This document shows, in pieces, positions 25,679 through 33,370 of a DNA stretch of 64,000 nucleotides. Below the pieces are notes generated by a model, which had not been told where the DNA came from, made no database searches, and saw only the letters and a program-made list of their open reading frames with translations. Source of the stretch: Phycisphaerae bacterium (lineage in GTDB: Bacteria; Planctomycetota; Phycisphaerae; UBA1845). Location of the stretch: NCBI GenBank assembly GCA_029260075.1, contig JAJDDY010000076.1, positions 30,027 to 94,026 of the forward strand, given 5' to 3'. The translations under genes and the position numbers were made by a program. Within the stretch, counting starts at the first letter, position 1. The number at the start of each line of letters is the position of its first letter.

Positions 25679-26005
25679 ATGAAACCAAAGCCACGACAAC
25701 TGTACGAAGCCCGTGCCAAGGTCGCCAAAGCTCTGGCCCATCCGAGCCGGTTGCTCATACTGGACGCCCTGGCTGAGAAGGAAATGTGCGTGTGCGATTT
25801 GACCGACCTTGTCGGGGCGGATCAGTCCACCGTGTCCAAGCACTTGGCTGTCTTGAAGAACGCAGGCATTGTGGCCGATCGCAAGGAGGGCGTCATGATC
25901 TTCTACAGCTTGAAGGTCGCATGCCTTCGCGGATTCTGGAGCTGTGTTGAGGGTGTATTAAAGCAGAACCTGAAGGAACAGCAGGCGGTGATGAGGTCCT
26001 CTTGA
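25679..26005 (+). CDS. ArsR-family arsenic/antimony-type repressor
   Basis: 108 residues. VAKALAHPSRLLILDAL, then EMCVCDLTDLV with the CVC thiolate pair, recognition helix DQSTVSKHLAVLKNAG and wing RKEGVMIFYSL. A further Cys pair (LKVACLRGFWSCVEG) near 85-95 may complete a three-thiol As(III) site. It starts right after its promoter and precedes the permease, DGC and ArsE/F/G-like genes, which it probably represses. Confidence 0.88.
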   Translation: MKPKPRQLYEARAKVAKALAHPSRLLILDALAEKEMCVCDLTDLVGADQSTVSKHLAVLKNAGIVADRKEGVMIFYSLKVACLRGFWSCVEGVLKQNLKEQQAVMRSS

Positions 26006-26043
26006 GCGCGGTATCCAATGCATTTCGTTTTTGTTTTGTCACA

Positions 26044-26065
26044 TCCATGGCAACATGGCCATGGA
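26044..26065 (+). repeat. Perfect 8-6-8 inverted repeat before the permease gene
   Basis: TCCATGGC (26044-26051), spacer AACATG, GCCATGGA (26058-26065), 55 nt before the permease start and 39 nt after the arsR stop. No T-run follows. It could be a second operator or an attenuating hairpin. Confidence 0.5.
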
Positions 26066-26120
26066 GGCATGCATATTGCTGGGTGTATTGAGTCCGCTGG
26101 TGGACTAGGGAGTTAGATCG

Positions 26121-27431
26121 ATGGCTGCAAAGCAGTGGAAGATATTCGCCGCGTTCGCGGTCATTTTCGTCGTATCCTATGGCCTCCCGCTATCGAACCC
26201 GAAAGTAACGGCGGCAATCCTCGAAGCTTTCAAGATGGTTCAGTGGTACGCCCGGAACCATACGCTTGCGTGTGTGGTGCCTGCGCTCTTCATCGCGGGA
26301 GGGATCATCACGTTTCTGTCTAAGGAAGCCGTGTTGCGGCACCTCGGACCGAAGGCCAACAAGGTCGAGGCTTACTCCGTGGCTTCCGTTTCGGGCACTG
26401 TGCTGGCGGTTTGTTCGTGCAGCGTGCTGCCGATGTTCGCCGGAATCTACAGAGTGGGCGCGGGGCTTGGACCGGCCTCGGCATTCCTTTACTCCGGCCC
26501 GGCCTTAAACATCCTCGCAATTTTCCTGACGGCTCGCGTGCTCGGTTTTGAAATTGGGCTCTGGCGCGCGGTGGGTGCGATTGTCTTCGGCATCGTCATC
26601 GGCTTGATCATGGCCGTCATCTTCCGGAAGGACGAGCAGGTACGCAGCGAAGCCATGGCCGACTTGCCCGACTCGCCCCCTGCTCGGCGACCCCTCTGGC
26701 AGACCGTTCTCTACTTTGCCTGCATGATGGCTTTTCTGGTTTTCAGCGACTGGTACAACCCCGGCAACGTGATTGTGCATCGAACGGACGGTGTCGAGAT
26801 TCCCGCCGTACTCATGCAGGAAACAAAGGACGAAGTCGTCGTACAGGTGGACCGGCCTGTCGCGGGCATGAAGGTAGGCGACAAGATCACGCTCGCCAAA
26901 ACAGAGATCGAACACATTGAAGAAGCGCAGGGCTTGGTCATCACGATCTTCCACATGAAGTGGTACCTAGCCGGGGTGATGGGCTTAGCCGTGCTCTTGA
27001 TGGTCTGGCGGTGGTTCGAGCCCCACGAGGTGAAGGAGTGGATGCACAACACGTGGGACTTCGCCAAGCTCCTGGTGCCGCTCTTGTTTGGCGGTGTGTT
27101 CGTCGTGGGGTTCCTTGGCGCTCTTCTGCCGGATAAGCAGGTGGCCGCACTTGTCGGCGACAACAGTTTCCAGTCAAACGTGATCGCCTCGGTCGTTGGA
27201 TGCCTGTTCTACTTCGCCACCTTGACGGAGATTCCGATTCTGCAGGCACTCTTCGAGCACGGAATGCATAAGGGCCCGGCCCTGGCGTTGCTGCTGGCTG
27301 GCCCGGCATTGTCGCTGCCGAGCCTGCTGGTGATTCGGTCAGTCATTGGACTTAAGAAGACCGCGGTGTTCACCGTGCTGGTCGTGGTAATGGCAACGAT
27401 CGTCGGAATGATCTACGGCTCAATCGCATAA
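26121..27431 (+). CDS. ArsP-type permease (DUF318/YraQ family)
   Basis: 436 residues, about ten membrane helices in two blocks (10-190 and 275-435) split by a hydrophilic beta-rich domain (about 215-275). The motif VCSCSVLPMFAGIYRVGAGLGPA near 97-120, followed by FLYSGPALNILAI, is the signature of the predicted permease family that includes ArsP exporters of trivalent organoarsenicals; the CSC pair is the likely substrate site. A family-like second repeat reads CLFYFATLTEIPILQAL. Context (arsR, ArsF/G-like genes) supports arsenical export. Confidence 0.78.
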   Translation: MAAKQWKIFAAFAVIFVVSYGLPLSNPKVTAAILEAFKMVQWYARNHTLACVVPALFIAGGIITFLSKEAVLRHLGPKANKVEAYSVASVSGTVLAVCSCSVLPMFAGIYRVGAGLGPASAFLYSGPALNILAIFLTARVLGFEIGLWRAVGAIVFGIVIGLIMAVIFRKDEQVRSEAMADLPDSPPARRPLWQTVLYFACMMAFLVFSDWYNPGNVIVHRTDGVEIPAVLMQETKDEVVVQVDRPVAGMKVGDKITLAKTEIEHIEEAQGLVITIFHMKWYLAGVMGLAVLLMVWRWFEPHEVKEWMHNTWDFAKLLVPLLFGGVFVVGFLGALLPDKQVAALVGDNSFQSNVIASVVGCLFYFATLTEIPILQALFEHGMHKGPALALLLAGPALSLPSLLVIRSVIGLKKTAVFTVLVVVMATIVGMIYGSIA

Positions 27432-27442
27432 GGAGATTCGAG

Positions 27443-27826
27443 ATGGCGAACGGTTGTTGTAGTAACGACACGAATGAAACGCTCATCTTCACGTGTGCAG
27501 GTGCGGCGCACTCCGGGCAGGTGTCCAATCGGGCCGGGATTGGGTTGGCGCAGGAGGGCGTGGGGAACCTGTTCTGCGTCGCGGCCATGGGGGCCGAGAT
27601 TCCAGACAAGATGGATCGAGCCCGCAATGCTGGGAAACGTGTGGTGATCGACGGCTGCGAGGATCACTGCGCACGGAAGATCATGGAGAAGGCGAGCCTA
27701 CCAGTCGAGGTCCACGTAGACGTGACGAACCTCGGCATCGAGAAAAAGCCTGAGAAACCACAACTCATCAACGACGCAAAGCGCGTGATGGAAGAAATAC
27801 GGACGTTATTGTCTGCGGCCAGCTGA
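27443..27826 (+). CDS. DGC-domain putative zinc-binding protein
   Basis: 127 residues, 11 nt after the permease gene with AAGGAG upstream. It has an N-terminal GCCSN, FTCAGAAHSGQV, NLFCVAAMGA and the eponymous VIDGCEDHC near 75-83, so Cys residues line a putative metal site. DGC proteins are small and uncharacterised, but often sit in arsenic and anaerobic redox loci. The role here may be metal handling for the neighbouring thioredoxin-like and ArsF-like proteins. Confidence 0.75.
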   Translation: MANGCCSNDTNETLIFTCAGAAHSGQVSNRAGIGLAQEGVGNLFCVAAMGAEIPDKMDRARNAGKRVVIDGCEDHCARKIMEKASLPVEVHVDVTNLGIEKKPEKPQLINDAKRVMEEIRTLLSAAS

Positions 27827-27948
27827 TCGTGAACGCGATTAGCGCGAGCCCCTGATATGGAAAACAAACTGCGGCCTCGAGGACTGAGCCCATACGTGCA
27901 GGGTAAGCCTCGTGATCAGCCGGCAGGCGGCAAAGACGAGGAGATATC

Positions 27949-28206
27949 ATGAAAATCAAAGTGTTAGGACCGGGGTGCCCAAAGTGCTCTGCGCTGGCGG
28001 CTAGCGTTCAAGTCGCGGCCGACGGACTTGGGCTCCAATACGAGTTAGAGAAGATTTCGGACATCATCGAGATTACCAATCACGGGGTGATGGCAACGCC
28101 GGCGCTGGTGATTGACGGAAAAGTGACCGTCAGCGGCAAGGTGCCGAGCGAGGCGGAAATCACCACCATGCTGACGTCGGCACTTGCGAGCGGGGAGTCC
28201 GCCTGA
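27949..28206 (+). CDS. Small thioredoxin-fold protein (ArsE-like position)
   Basis: 85 residues. MKIKVLGPGCPKCSAL gives a CPKC redox pair at residues 10-13, followed by the thioredoxin cis-Pro segment (MATPALVIDGK). This is the compact thioredoxin-2/glutaredoxin-like family. GAGGAG precedes the ATG. It lies before the ArsF-like and ArsG-like genes, where ArsE sits in arsEFG-type loci, so it may supply electrons for organoarsenical reduction; ArsE identity is by position only. Confidence 0.75.
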   Translation: MKIKVLGPGCPKCSALAASVQVAADGLGLQYELEKISDIIEITNHGVMATPALVIDGKVTVSGKVPSEAEITTMLTSALASGESA

Positions 28207-28244
28207 GTCACTCGCGAGCCGGTATTTTGAGAACGAGAGATGCC

Positions 28245-28910
28245 ATGAAGAGTGTAACAACGATAGTCTTGCTCGTCTTTGTCGCCGTAACCGTTGTCTA
28301 TCTTGTGGTCGGCGGACCCCGTAGTGCTTCGACCGCCCCGAGCAAAACGGCGACGTCCGATGTACCGCCGACGATGGCCGGATCGGAGACCTCCAGCGAG
28401 GACGTTCTTACTCACGAGGGTCAAGCCAACGGCGGCCCCTCCGCCGACGATTCCGCTGCGGGCGATTCTGCCGCCGTGACTCCGGTCTCCGTCACTAAGT
28501 TGCCCGAGGCTAAGCAGCTTGAAACGCGCCATGCCAAAGCGTTGGTGGCGCAGGAGGAGGCGCCGCCCGGCCGCAAAGTCATCGCGTACTATTTCCATCG
28601 CACGCAACGGTGTCGAACGTGCTTGACCATGGAAGCCTACGCTGAGCAGGCACTGAAGGACGGGCTTTCCGAGGAGCTGGAGTCGGGAGTTTTGGAGTGG
28701 CGTGCCATTAACGTGGAGGAGTCGGAGCACGAACACTTCGTCAAGGAATACGAACTGTACTCCAGCGAACTCGTGATGGTGGAAACCGAGGGCGGACAGG
28801 TGACGCGATCGAAGAAGCTCAAGCAGATCTGGGATCTCGTGGGCGATGAAGGGACATTCAAAACATTCGTCCGTGATGAGGCGCAGGCGTACTTGGAGGC
28901 CATCCCGTAA
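28245..28910 (+). CDS. ArsF-family protein (nitroaryl-arsenical reductase subunit type)
   Basis: 221 residues from ATG 28245. A signal-anchor (TTIVLLVFVAVTVVYLVVGG) is followed by an 80-residue Ser/Ala/Pro linker and a thioredoxin-like domain. The key motif YYFHRTQRCRTCLTMEAYAEQAL near 117-140 is diagnostic of ArsF-family proteins, with CRTC as the redox pair. ArsF with ArsE is linked to reduction of nitrophenyl arsenicals. The stop overlaps the ArsG-like start by 1 nt. It probably faces the periplasm. Confidence 0.8.
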   Translation: MKSVTTIVLLVFVAVTVVYLVVGGPRSASTAPSKTATSDVPPTMAGSETSSEDVLTHEGQANGGPSADDSAAGDSAAVTPVSVTKLPEAKQLETRHAKALVAQEEAPPGRKVIAYYFHRTQRCRTCLTMEAYAEQALKDGLSEELESGVLEWRAINVEESEHEHFVKEYELYSSELVMVETEGGQVTRSKKLKQIWDLVGDEGTFKTFVRDEAQAYLEAIP

Positions 28911-29599
28911 TGGACGACACGGTACTTGCGATCGGTTCGGCCATATGGCTTGGCATCCTGACTGCGATCAGCCCGTGTCCGCTCGCAACCAACATCGCAG
29001 CCGTGTCGTTTATCGCACGGCGCGTGGACAATCCAAGGGCAGCCGTCCTTACCGGTGTGCTCTATGCAATCGGTAGAAGCCTAGTTTATGTTACGCTCGG
29101 AGCGCTGCTCGTCGCGAGCGTGATGGCTGCGCCTTCCGTGTCACACTGGCTTCAGAAATACATGAACAAGATTCTGGGGCCCGTGCTGATCCTGGTCGGC
29201 ATGATCCTACTCGACTTGATTAGCGTCGGGTCGTTTGGCGGCGGCCTCGGCGAGCGCGTTGGCAAGCGCGTAGAGGGCTGGGGCATTTGGTCAGGGTTGG
29301 CGCTCGGCGTTGTGTTCGCACTCTCGTTCTGCCCGTCATCCGCTGCGCTGTTTTTCGGTAGCCTTGTGCCACTATCGATTAAGTTCGAATCGTCTCTGTT
29401 GCTCCCCTCGATATACGGGGCCAGCACCGCCCTTCCTGTCATCGTTTTCGCAGTCCTGATTGCCGTGGGAGCCAAGGCGGTCGGCAGGGCGTTTAACAGG
29501 GTGGCCTCGTTTGAGCGATGGGCGCGTCTAGTCACGGGGATCATCTTCATTGCGATAGGTGTTTACTTCGCACTGAGGTTCGTCTTTGGAATCGTGTAG
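28910..29599 (+). CDS. ArsG-family aromatic arsenical efflux permease
   Basis: 229 residues with six membrane helices in the CcdA/DsbD-like arrangement: ISPCPLATNIAAVSFI near 20-36 and FCPSSAALFFGSLVP near 140-154 carry the paired Cys/Pro of this fold. ArsG-family members export aminophenyl arsenicals produced by ArsEF. It starts at TAATG with the ArsF-like stop, so expression is coupled. Confidence 0.8.
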   Translation: MDDTVLAIGSAIWLGILTAISPCPLATNIAAVSFIARRVDNPRAAVLTGVLYAIGRSLVYVTLGALLVASVMAAPSVSHWLQKYMNKILGPVLILVGMILLDLISVGSFGGGLGERVGKRVEGWGIWSGLALGVVFALSFCPSSAALFFGSLVPLSIKFESSLLLPSIYGASTALPVIVFAVLIAVGAKAVGRAFNRVASFERWARLVTGIIFIAIGVYFALRFVFGIV

Positions 29600-29738
29600 C
29601 AGAAAGGAGGTATTGATCGAAAAGACCTAGTTGTTTTAGATGGCGCGGCTGAGGGAGGTCGACGGAAACACCGCCGTGTTCGGGGTCGCGTCGCAACAAG
29701 ATCGTTCTTTCACAGCATCTGGAACAGGAGTACATTTG

Positions 29739-30590
29739 ATGAGCGAATCAGATCGACGAGTTTTCTTGAAGTGCGCCGCTGGCGCGGGGCTCGGCGCGGT
29801 GATGATGTCGAAAGGCTGCGGTGTCATACCGGGAACCGACATCCCCGGTTCGGGAACGAACGGCGGCGGAACCGGCACGATTGCTTGGCCGGCGACGTAC
29901 AGCAAGCTGGATGTCGAGACCGTGCGCAAGCGCGGACATGCCGGGTACTACGCGGGTGACTGCTGTTACGGTTCCTTTCATGCCATCGTCGAGTCACTCT
30001 CCGAGGCCGTTGGTGAGCCGTTCACCAGTTTCCCAAGCGACATGATGCGTTACGGCAAGGGCGGCATGTACGGGTACGGAACGCTTTGCGGAGCGCTCAA
30101 CGGCGCAGCGGCAGCGATCCAGATGGTGACGGATGAGGAGACCGCCGCCATGGTCATCACCGAGCTTCTCAACTGGTATGCAACCGCGGCGCTTCCTACG
30201 GACCAGTCCAATCAGTACGCCGTGAACCACGAGTTTCTGGTAGATGAGCTGAAAGCCGAAGGGGCGTTACATCAGAACGTGGCCGGCAATGTTCTGTGCC
30301 ATATTTCTGTCAGCAAATGGTCGCAGGAAGCAGGATTTGCCAGCAAGTCGCCCGAGCGCAAGGAACGCTGTGCCCGATTAGCAGGCGACGTGGCAGCCAA
30401 GGCGGTTGAGTTGCTCAATGCCGTAAATGACGAGACTTTTGCCCCGGCATTGACCAGTCTCGGAGAACAGGCCGGATGCATGGAGTGCCACAAGCCGGGC
30501 CTCGACTTTGACGGCGGCAACTTCACGCAGGGCAAGATGGATTGCATGGCGTGCCACGTGGAGCCGGTGATTCCATCGCACGGCGGGTAA
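29739..30590 (+). CDS. Split-Soret-type / C-GCAxxG-C-C redox protein with two CxxCH haem sites
   Basis: 283 residues from ATG 29739, which has CAGGAG 8 nt upstream. The N-terminus (DRRVFLKCAAGAGLGAVMMSKGC) looks like a Tat-type or lipoprotein signal ending in Cys. The central domain has CCYGSFHAIVESL, FPSDMMRYGKGGMYGYGTLCGALNGAA and later NVLCHISVSKW, the C-GCAxxG-C-C pattern of split-Soret cytochromes. CMECH and CMACH near the C-terminus bind two haems. It follows the ArsG-like gene and is a likely periplasmic electron-transfer partner. Confidence 0.78.
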   Translation: MSESDRRVFLKCAAGAGLGAVMMSKGCGVIPGTDIPGSGTNGGGTGTIAWPATYSKLDVETVRKRGHAGYYAGDCCYGSFHAIVESLSEAVGEPFTSFPSDMMRYGKGGMYGYGTLCGALNGAAAAIQMVTDEETAAMVITELLNWYATAALPTDQSNQYAVNHEFLVDELKAEGALHQNVAGNVLCHISVSKWSQEAGFASKSPERKERCARLAGDVAAKAVELLNAVNDETFAPALTSLGEQAGCMECHKPGLDFDGGNFTQGKMDCMACHVEPVIPSHGG

Positions 30591-30695
30591 TCCACGCTCG
30601 TCTTGCGCGCTGAAGACCATGAATCTCGTTCCGGAAGCGGCGGCGTATACGAGCCGGCGCGTCCGATCATTCGACGTGTGCGCTTGCGATTTGAT

Positions 30696-31865
30696 TCAGG
30701 GATGCTCAGATAGTGTGGCGGCGTAGCCAGCGGCCTTCACGGTCTCAACCACTTGATCGGCAACACGCAAACTGTCGGCTGTGTACCGAACCACGGCCGA
30801 CTTGGATGGGTAGTCAACCTCAACGGACGCCACATTCGGTAGCTTGGCTAGCGTGGCACGCAGCCCCGTTGCGCATCCCTCGCAGGTCATTCCTTCGATG
30901 CGGAACTTGACCGCGGCGAGGCGAACATCCGGCGCGAGAGCGCTCCCCGATGTCGGCGAGGCGAACAGGTGACCGACATAGTTCGGAAAGAACACGAACG
31001 CACCGACCAAGCCCGTGGCCGTCCACAGCATGATCCGACTAAACGCACGCAGCCTCCGGTTGGGAGCCGCACAGGCGGAGTCCGCGGTGCATGTCTCCCG
31101 ACGGAAGTAAACGGTGTAGAACCCGAGGCCTAGCATGACTAGCGCGCCAGCGATGAAATACGGGCGGTACGCCTCGAAGAAGCCGGCCACTCCCGCCGCC
31201 GACGCCCCGAACGCGATCATAATCAGCGGGAGCCAGCAGCAGGCCGACGAGAAGATCGCAGCTAGCACAGATCCGCTCGCCGCAAGAATGCCTGTTCGCC
31301 GACGGGTCGCCTCAATGCCGCGAGCGCCCGTTTCTGTTCTGCAACAATCCTCACGTACCTCGCCCGTGAGTCCGGCCTGTCCAGAATCGGAAACGCAGCA
31401 GTCCTCGTGGCCGCCGACACCGCATCGTGTCGATGCCTGCTCGCGGCCAGCAAGTTTGAACCCTTGCTCCACAACCTCCTGCACGCTCTTCAGGCAACAA
31501 CCGCCCAACGGGTTCGTCTGCTCGCAACGACAGCCCGGCCCCTTCATCGCCGCCTTGATGCTGTCCACCATCGTCGATTGGCCCGTCCGACGGATCTCAT
31601 CGTAAGTTTCCTCGATGCTGCGGTCGAAACAGTAGCACACTGGCCGCGGCGACGATGTTTCCTTCAAGCCGAACCGAACAGAGAGGTCGGACTTGCCGAA
31701 GGCGGCGTCGGCCGCGCCGAAGTAGACCGTCTCGCATTCCGGCGCGAGGCAGACGTGGTACTGCTCGTCACTGATGTCCGGGCGTCGCTCTGGGCGCAGC
31801 AGGCTATCGAGCGTCACGCGCTTGACCTTGCGTCCGTGGTTCCCACATTGAGGGCAACGCGGCAT
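30696..31865 (-). CDS. CopZ-N / MerT / MerP triple-domain mercury-type transport fusion
   Basis: 389 residues from ATG 31865 with GGAG 8 nt upstream. The N-terminal 100 residues (CPQCG, VCYCFDRS, GCRCEQTNPLGGCCL) match the Cys-rich [2Fe-2S]/zinc-binding CopZ N-terminal domain. A spacer contains two further CC pairs. Residues about 190-300 form MerT-like helices with SACCWLPL and EAYRPYF. The C-terminal domain is MerP/HMA-like with GMTCEGCA and a final betalphabeta. Such a fusion would catch metal in the periplasm-facing HMA, pass it through MerT and hand it to the cytoplasmic metal-binding domain. No MerA is nearby. Confidence 0.8.
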   Translation of the reverse strand: MPRCPQCGNHGRKVKRVTLDSLLRPERRPDISDEQYHVCLAPECETVYFGAADAAFGKSDLSVRFGLKETSSPRPVCYCFDRSIEETYDEIRRTGQSTMVDSIKAAMKGPGCRCEQTNPLGGCCLKSVQEVVEQGFKLAGREQASTRCGVGGHEDCCVSDSGQAGLTGEVREDCCRTETGARGIEATRRRTGILAASGSVLAAIFSSACCWLPLIMIAFGASAAGVAGFFEAYRPYFIAGALVMLGLGFYTVYFRRETCTADSACAAPNRRLRAFSRIMLWTATGLVGAFVFFPNYVGHLFASPTSGSALAPDVRLAAVKFRIEGMTCEGCATGLRATLAKLPNVASVEVDYPSKSAVVRYTADSLRVADQVVETVKAAGYAATLSEHP

Positions 31866-31911
31866 CGGTGTATCTCCGACGCGGCCTGGGTTCGGCCGGT
31901 TCTTGTCATGC

Positions 31912-32232
31912 TTAGCCTTTGTTCGCGCAGCAGGACGGCAACTCCGGTTGCTGCGTGTCGGCGATCCTGCCATTCTTGTGGAGCGGGCAGCGGTCCCTGC
32001 AAACCAACTCCCCAGTCAACGGGCAGACGATCCGACCTGGGCAGTCGGGGCGGTTCGGATCGACGGTCGGGCATTCGTCCCGGCAAACGATCTCGCCCGT
32101 CTGTGGGCAGGTGATCTTCCCGGGGCAGTCCGGGCGTTCGGCACGCGCCTCGGCAAAGACGATGCTTGCGACGGCAACGAGTCCCAGGGTTGCGGCAGAA
32201 GCCAGCGTCAGAGTCTTGAATGTTCTCATCAT
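31912..32232 (-). CDS. Small secreted protein with repeated C-x4-C / C-x3-C units
   Basis: 106 residues from ATG 32232, overlapping the merR TGA. A signal peptide (LTLASAATLGLVAVASIVFA) is followed by two 28-residue repeats, each RPDCPG(K/R)I(T/V)CP.TGE(I/L)VCRD.CP, then a final CC. Each repeat holds four Cys and could form a small metal site or disulphide knot. Between merR and the MerT fusion it occupies the position of a periplasmic mercury scavenger. I do not recognise the family. Confidence 0.65.
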   Translation of the reverse strand: MMRTFKTLTLASAATLGLVAVASIVFAEARAERPDCPGKITCPQTGEIVCRDECPTVDPNRPDCPGRIVCPLTGELVCRDRCPLHKNGRIADTQQPELPSCCANKG

Positions 32233-32654
32233 TTCGATCTCCGTTTTCCGCGTTTCCGTTTCAAGTCCGCCACGACGGCGCACCCTTTCTTCGATTTGCG
32301 GCAGCGCTGAAGGGCGTCGGCCAGGGTGGATCGCACGCGAGTCAAATCCGCGAGCTTCTCATCCACCTCGGTCAGCCGCCGCTCGATCAACGCCTGCACC
32401 TCCTTACACGGCGAATCCCCGTTCAGCTCCAAGAGCGCGCGGATGTCGTCCAGCGTGAACCCGACGGCCTGAGCTGCGCGGACGAACTCCAGCCGCTCGA
32501 CGGCTCCGTCGTCGTACAGGCGGTAGCCCGCCCGGCTCCGGTCGGTCGGTGACAGCAAGCCCTCCCGCTCGTAGTACCTCAATGTAGTGGCGGCCACACC
32601 CGCCGCTTGGGCCACTTCGCCGATGGTCAGTCGCTCCGCATTTTCCGTTGTCAT
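32229..32654 (-). CDS. merR: MerR-family mercury-type transcriptional activator
   Basis: 141 residues from ATG 32654 (GGAGGTGAGG upstream). LTIGEVAQAAGVAATTLRYYEREGLL is the MerR helix-turn-helix, followed by GYRLYDDG and a long dimerisation helix. Cys residues in DSPCKEV, LQRC and KKGC line up with the three mercury-binding Cys of MerR (C82, C117, C126 in the transposon protein), so mercury is the likely inducer. It heads its own operon, with the secreted Cys-rich protein and MerT fusion downstream and an unusually clear operator upstream. Confidence 0.82.
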   Translation of the reverse strand: MTTENAERLTIGEVAQAAGVAATTLRYYEREGLLSPTDRSRAGYRLYDDGAVERLEFVRAAQAVGFTLDDIRALLELNGDSPCKEVQALIERRLTEVDEKLADLTRVRSTLADALQRCRKSKKGCAVVADLKRKRGKRRSK

Positions 32655-32670
32655 GGCCTCACCTCCCTGG

Positions 32671-32702
32671 ATTATACACCTTACACCTACATGTAAGGTC
32701 AA
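32671..32702 (-). promoter_or_regulatory. MerR-type promoter and operator with 20-bp spacer
   Basis: On the minus strand TTGACC (32697-32702) and TATAAT (32671-32676) are 20 bp apart, too long for sigma-70 alone. Between them lies ACCTTACA-N6-TGTAAGGT (32678-32699), a perfect 8-6-8 dyad. Overlong spacer plus dyad is the hallmark of MerR-activated promoters, where the activator untwists the spacer. Confidence 0.85.
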
Positions 32703-32948
32703 GGACAGGCCGGCTTTTTTTTTCGATCCCGCGACGCTGTGGTCCCCGGTCCCACGAATGGGGTTCCGCGGCCAGGGCAACTCCGTCGGTCCGCGGCGGC
32801 GTGATCGTCATGGAAACGGTCACATCCACGAAACCGGAGAAGGCGGCCTCGCCTGCGAAACGAACCATGCTCTCACGTATTCAGCAAGCCAGGCATACGC
32901 CCGTTTTCGGACGTCGGCGGCAGCGGATGAAGCGGATTCGCGACGGCC

Positions 32949-32977
32949 TTGACAACCCACTCAAGGATACATATGCT
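32949..32977 (+). promoter_or_regulatory. Probable promoter of the arsR-acr3 operon
   Basis: TTGACA at 32949-32954 and TATGCT at 32972-32977, 17-bp spacer, with an AT-rich imperfect dyad over the -10 (ATAC...GTAT, to 32988). The 332-base interval 32655-32986 otherwise holds only the divergent MerR operator. The ATG at 32987 would lie about 10 nt beyond the -10, implying a very short leader or a different start. Confidence 0.5.
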
Positions 32978-32986
32978 TATCCGTAT

Positions 32987-33334
32987 ATGACAGCAAGCCT
33001 GACGGTAACACAGGATGTTTTCCGCGCTTTCGCGGACCCGACTCGGCTGCGGATTCTGAACCTGCTGGCCGAGCGTGAGGTGTGCGTGTGCGACCTTTGC
33101 AGCGTGCTGGACGAAATCCAGCCGAAGGTCTCTCGCCACCTAGCCTACCTGCGACGGGCCGGCTTGGTTGATGTCCGGCAAGAGGGTAAGTGGAAGCACT
33201 ATCGAATCAAACGGAACGCGCAGGGCCTGGAGCGCACGCTGATTAACTGCGTGAAGTCTTGCCTTCGCGAGATCGACGTGTTGCAGGAAGACCTTGAACG
33301 CCTACGCAGCGGCCAAGGTGCGTGTTGTGAATAA
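32987..33334 (+). CDS. ArsR-family repressor of the acr3 operon
   Basis: 115 residues. VTQDVFRAFADPTRLRILNLL, EVCVCDLCSVL, recognition helix QPKVSRHLAYLRRAG and wing RQEGKWKHYRI; CVC provides the As(III) thiolates and a C-terminal NCVKSCL and ACCE tail add four more Cys. I chose ATG 32987, where homology begins; upstream in-frame ATGs (32873, 32930) lie before or within the putative promoter. Acr3 follows 36 nt after the stop. Confidence 0.82.
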   Translation: MTASLTVTQDVFRAFADPTRLRILNLLAEREVCVCDLCSVLDEIQPKVSRHLAYLRRAGLVDVRQEGKWKHYRIKRNAQGLERTLINCVKSCLREIDVLQEDLERLRSGQGACCE

Positions 33335-33370
33335 GGACTGCATCGCGAAGGCGACGCTTACGGAGCATCG

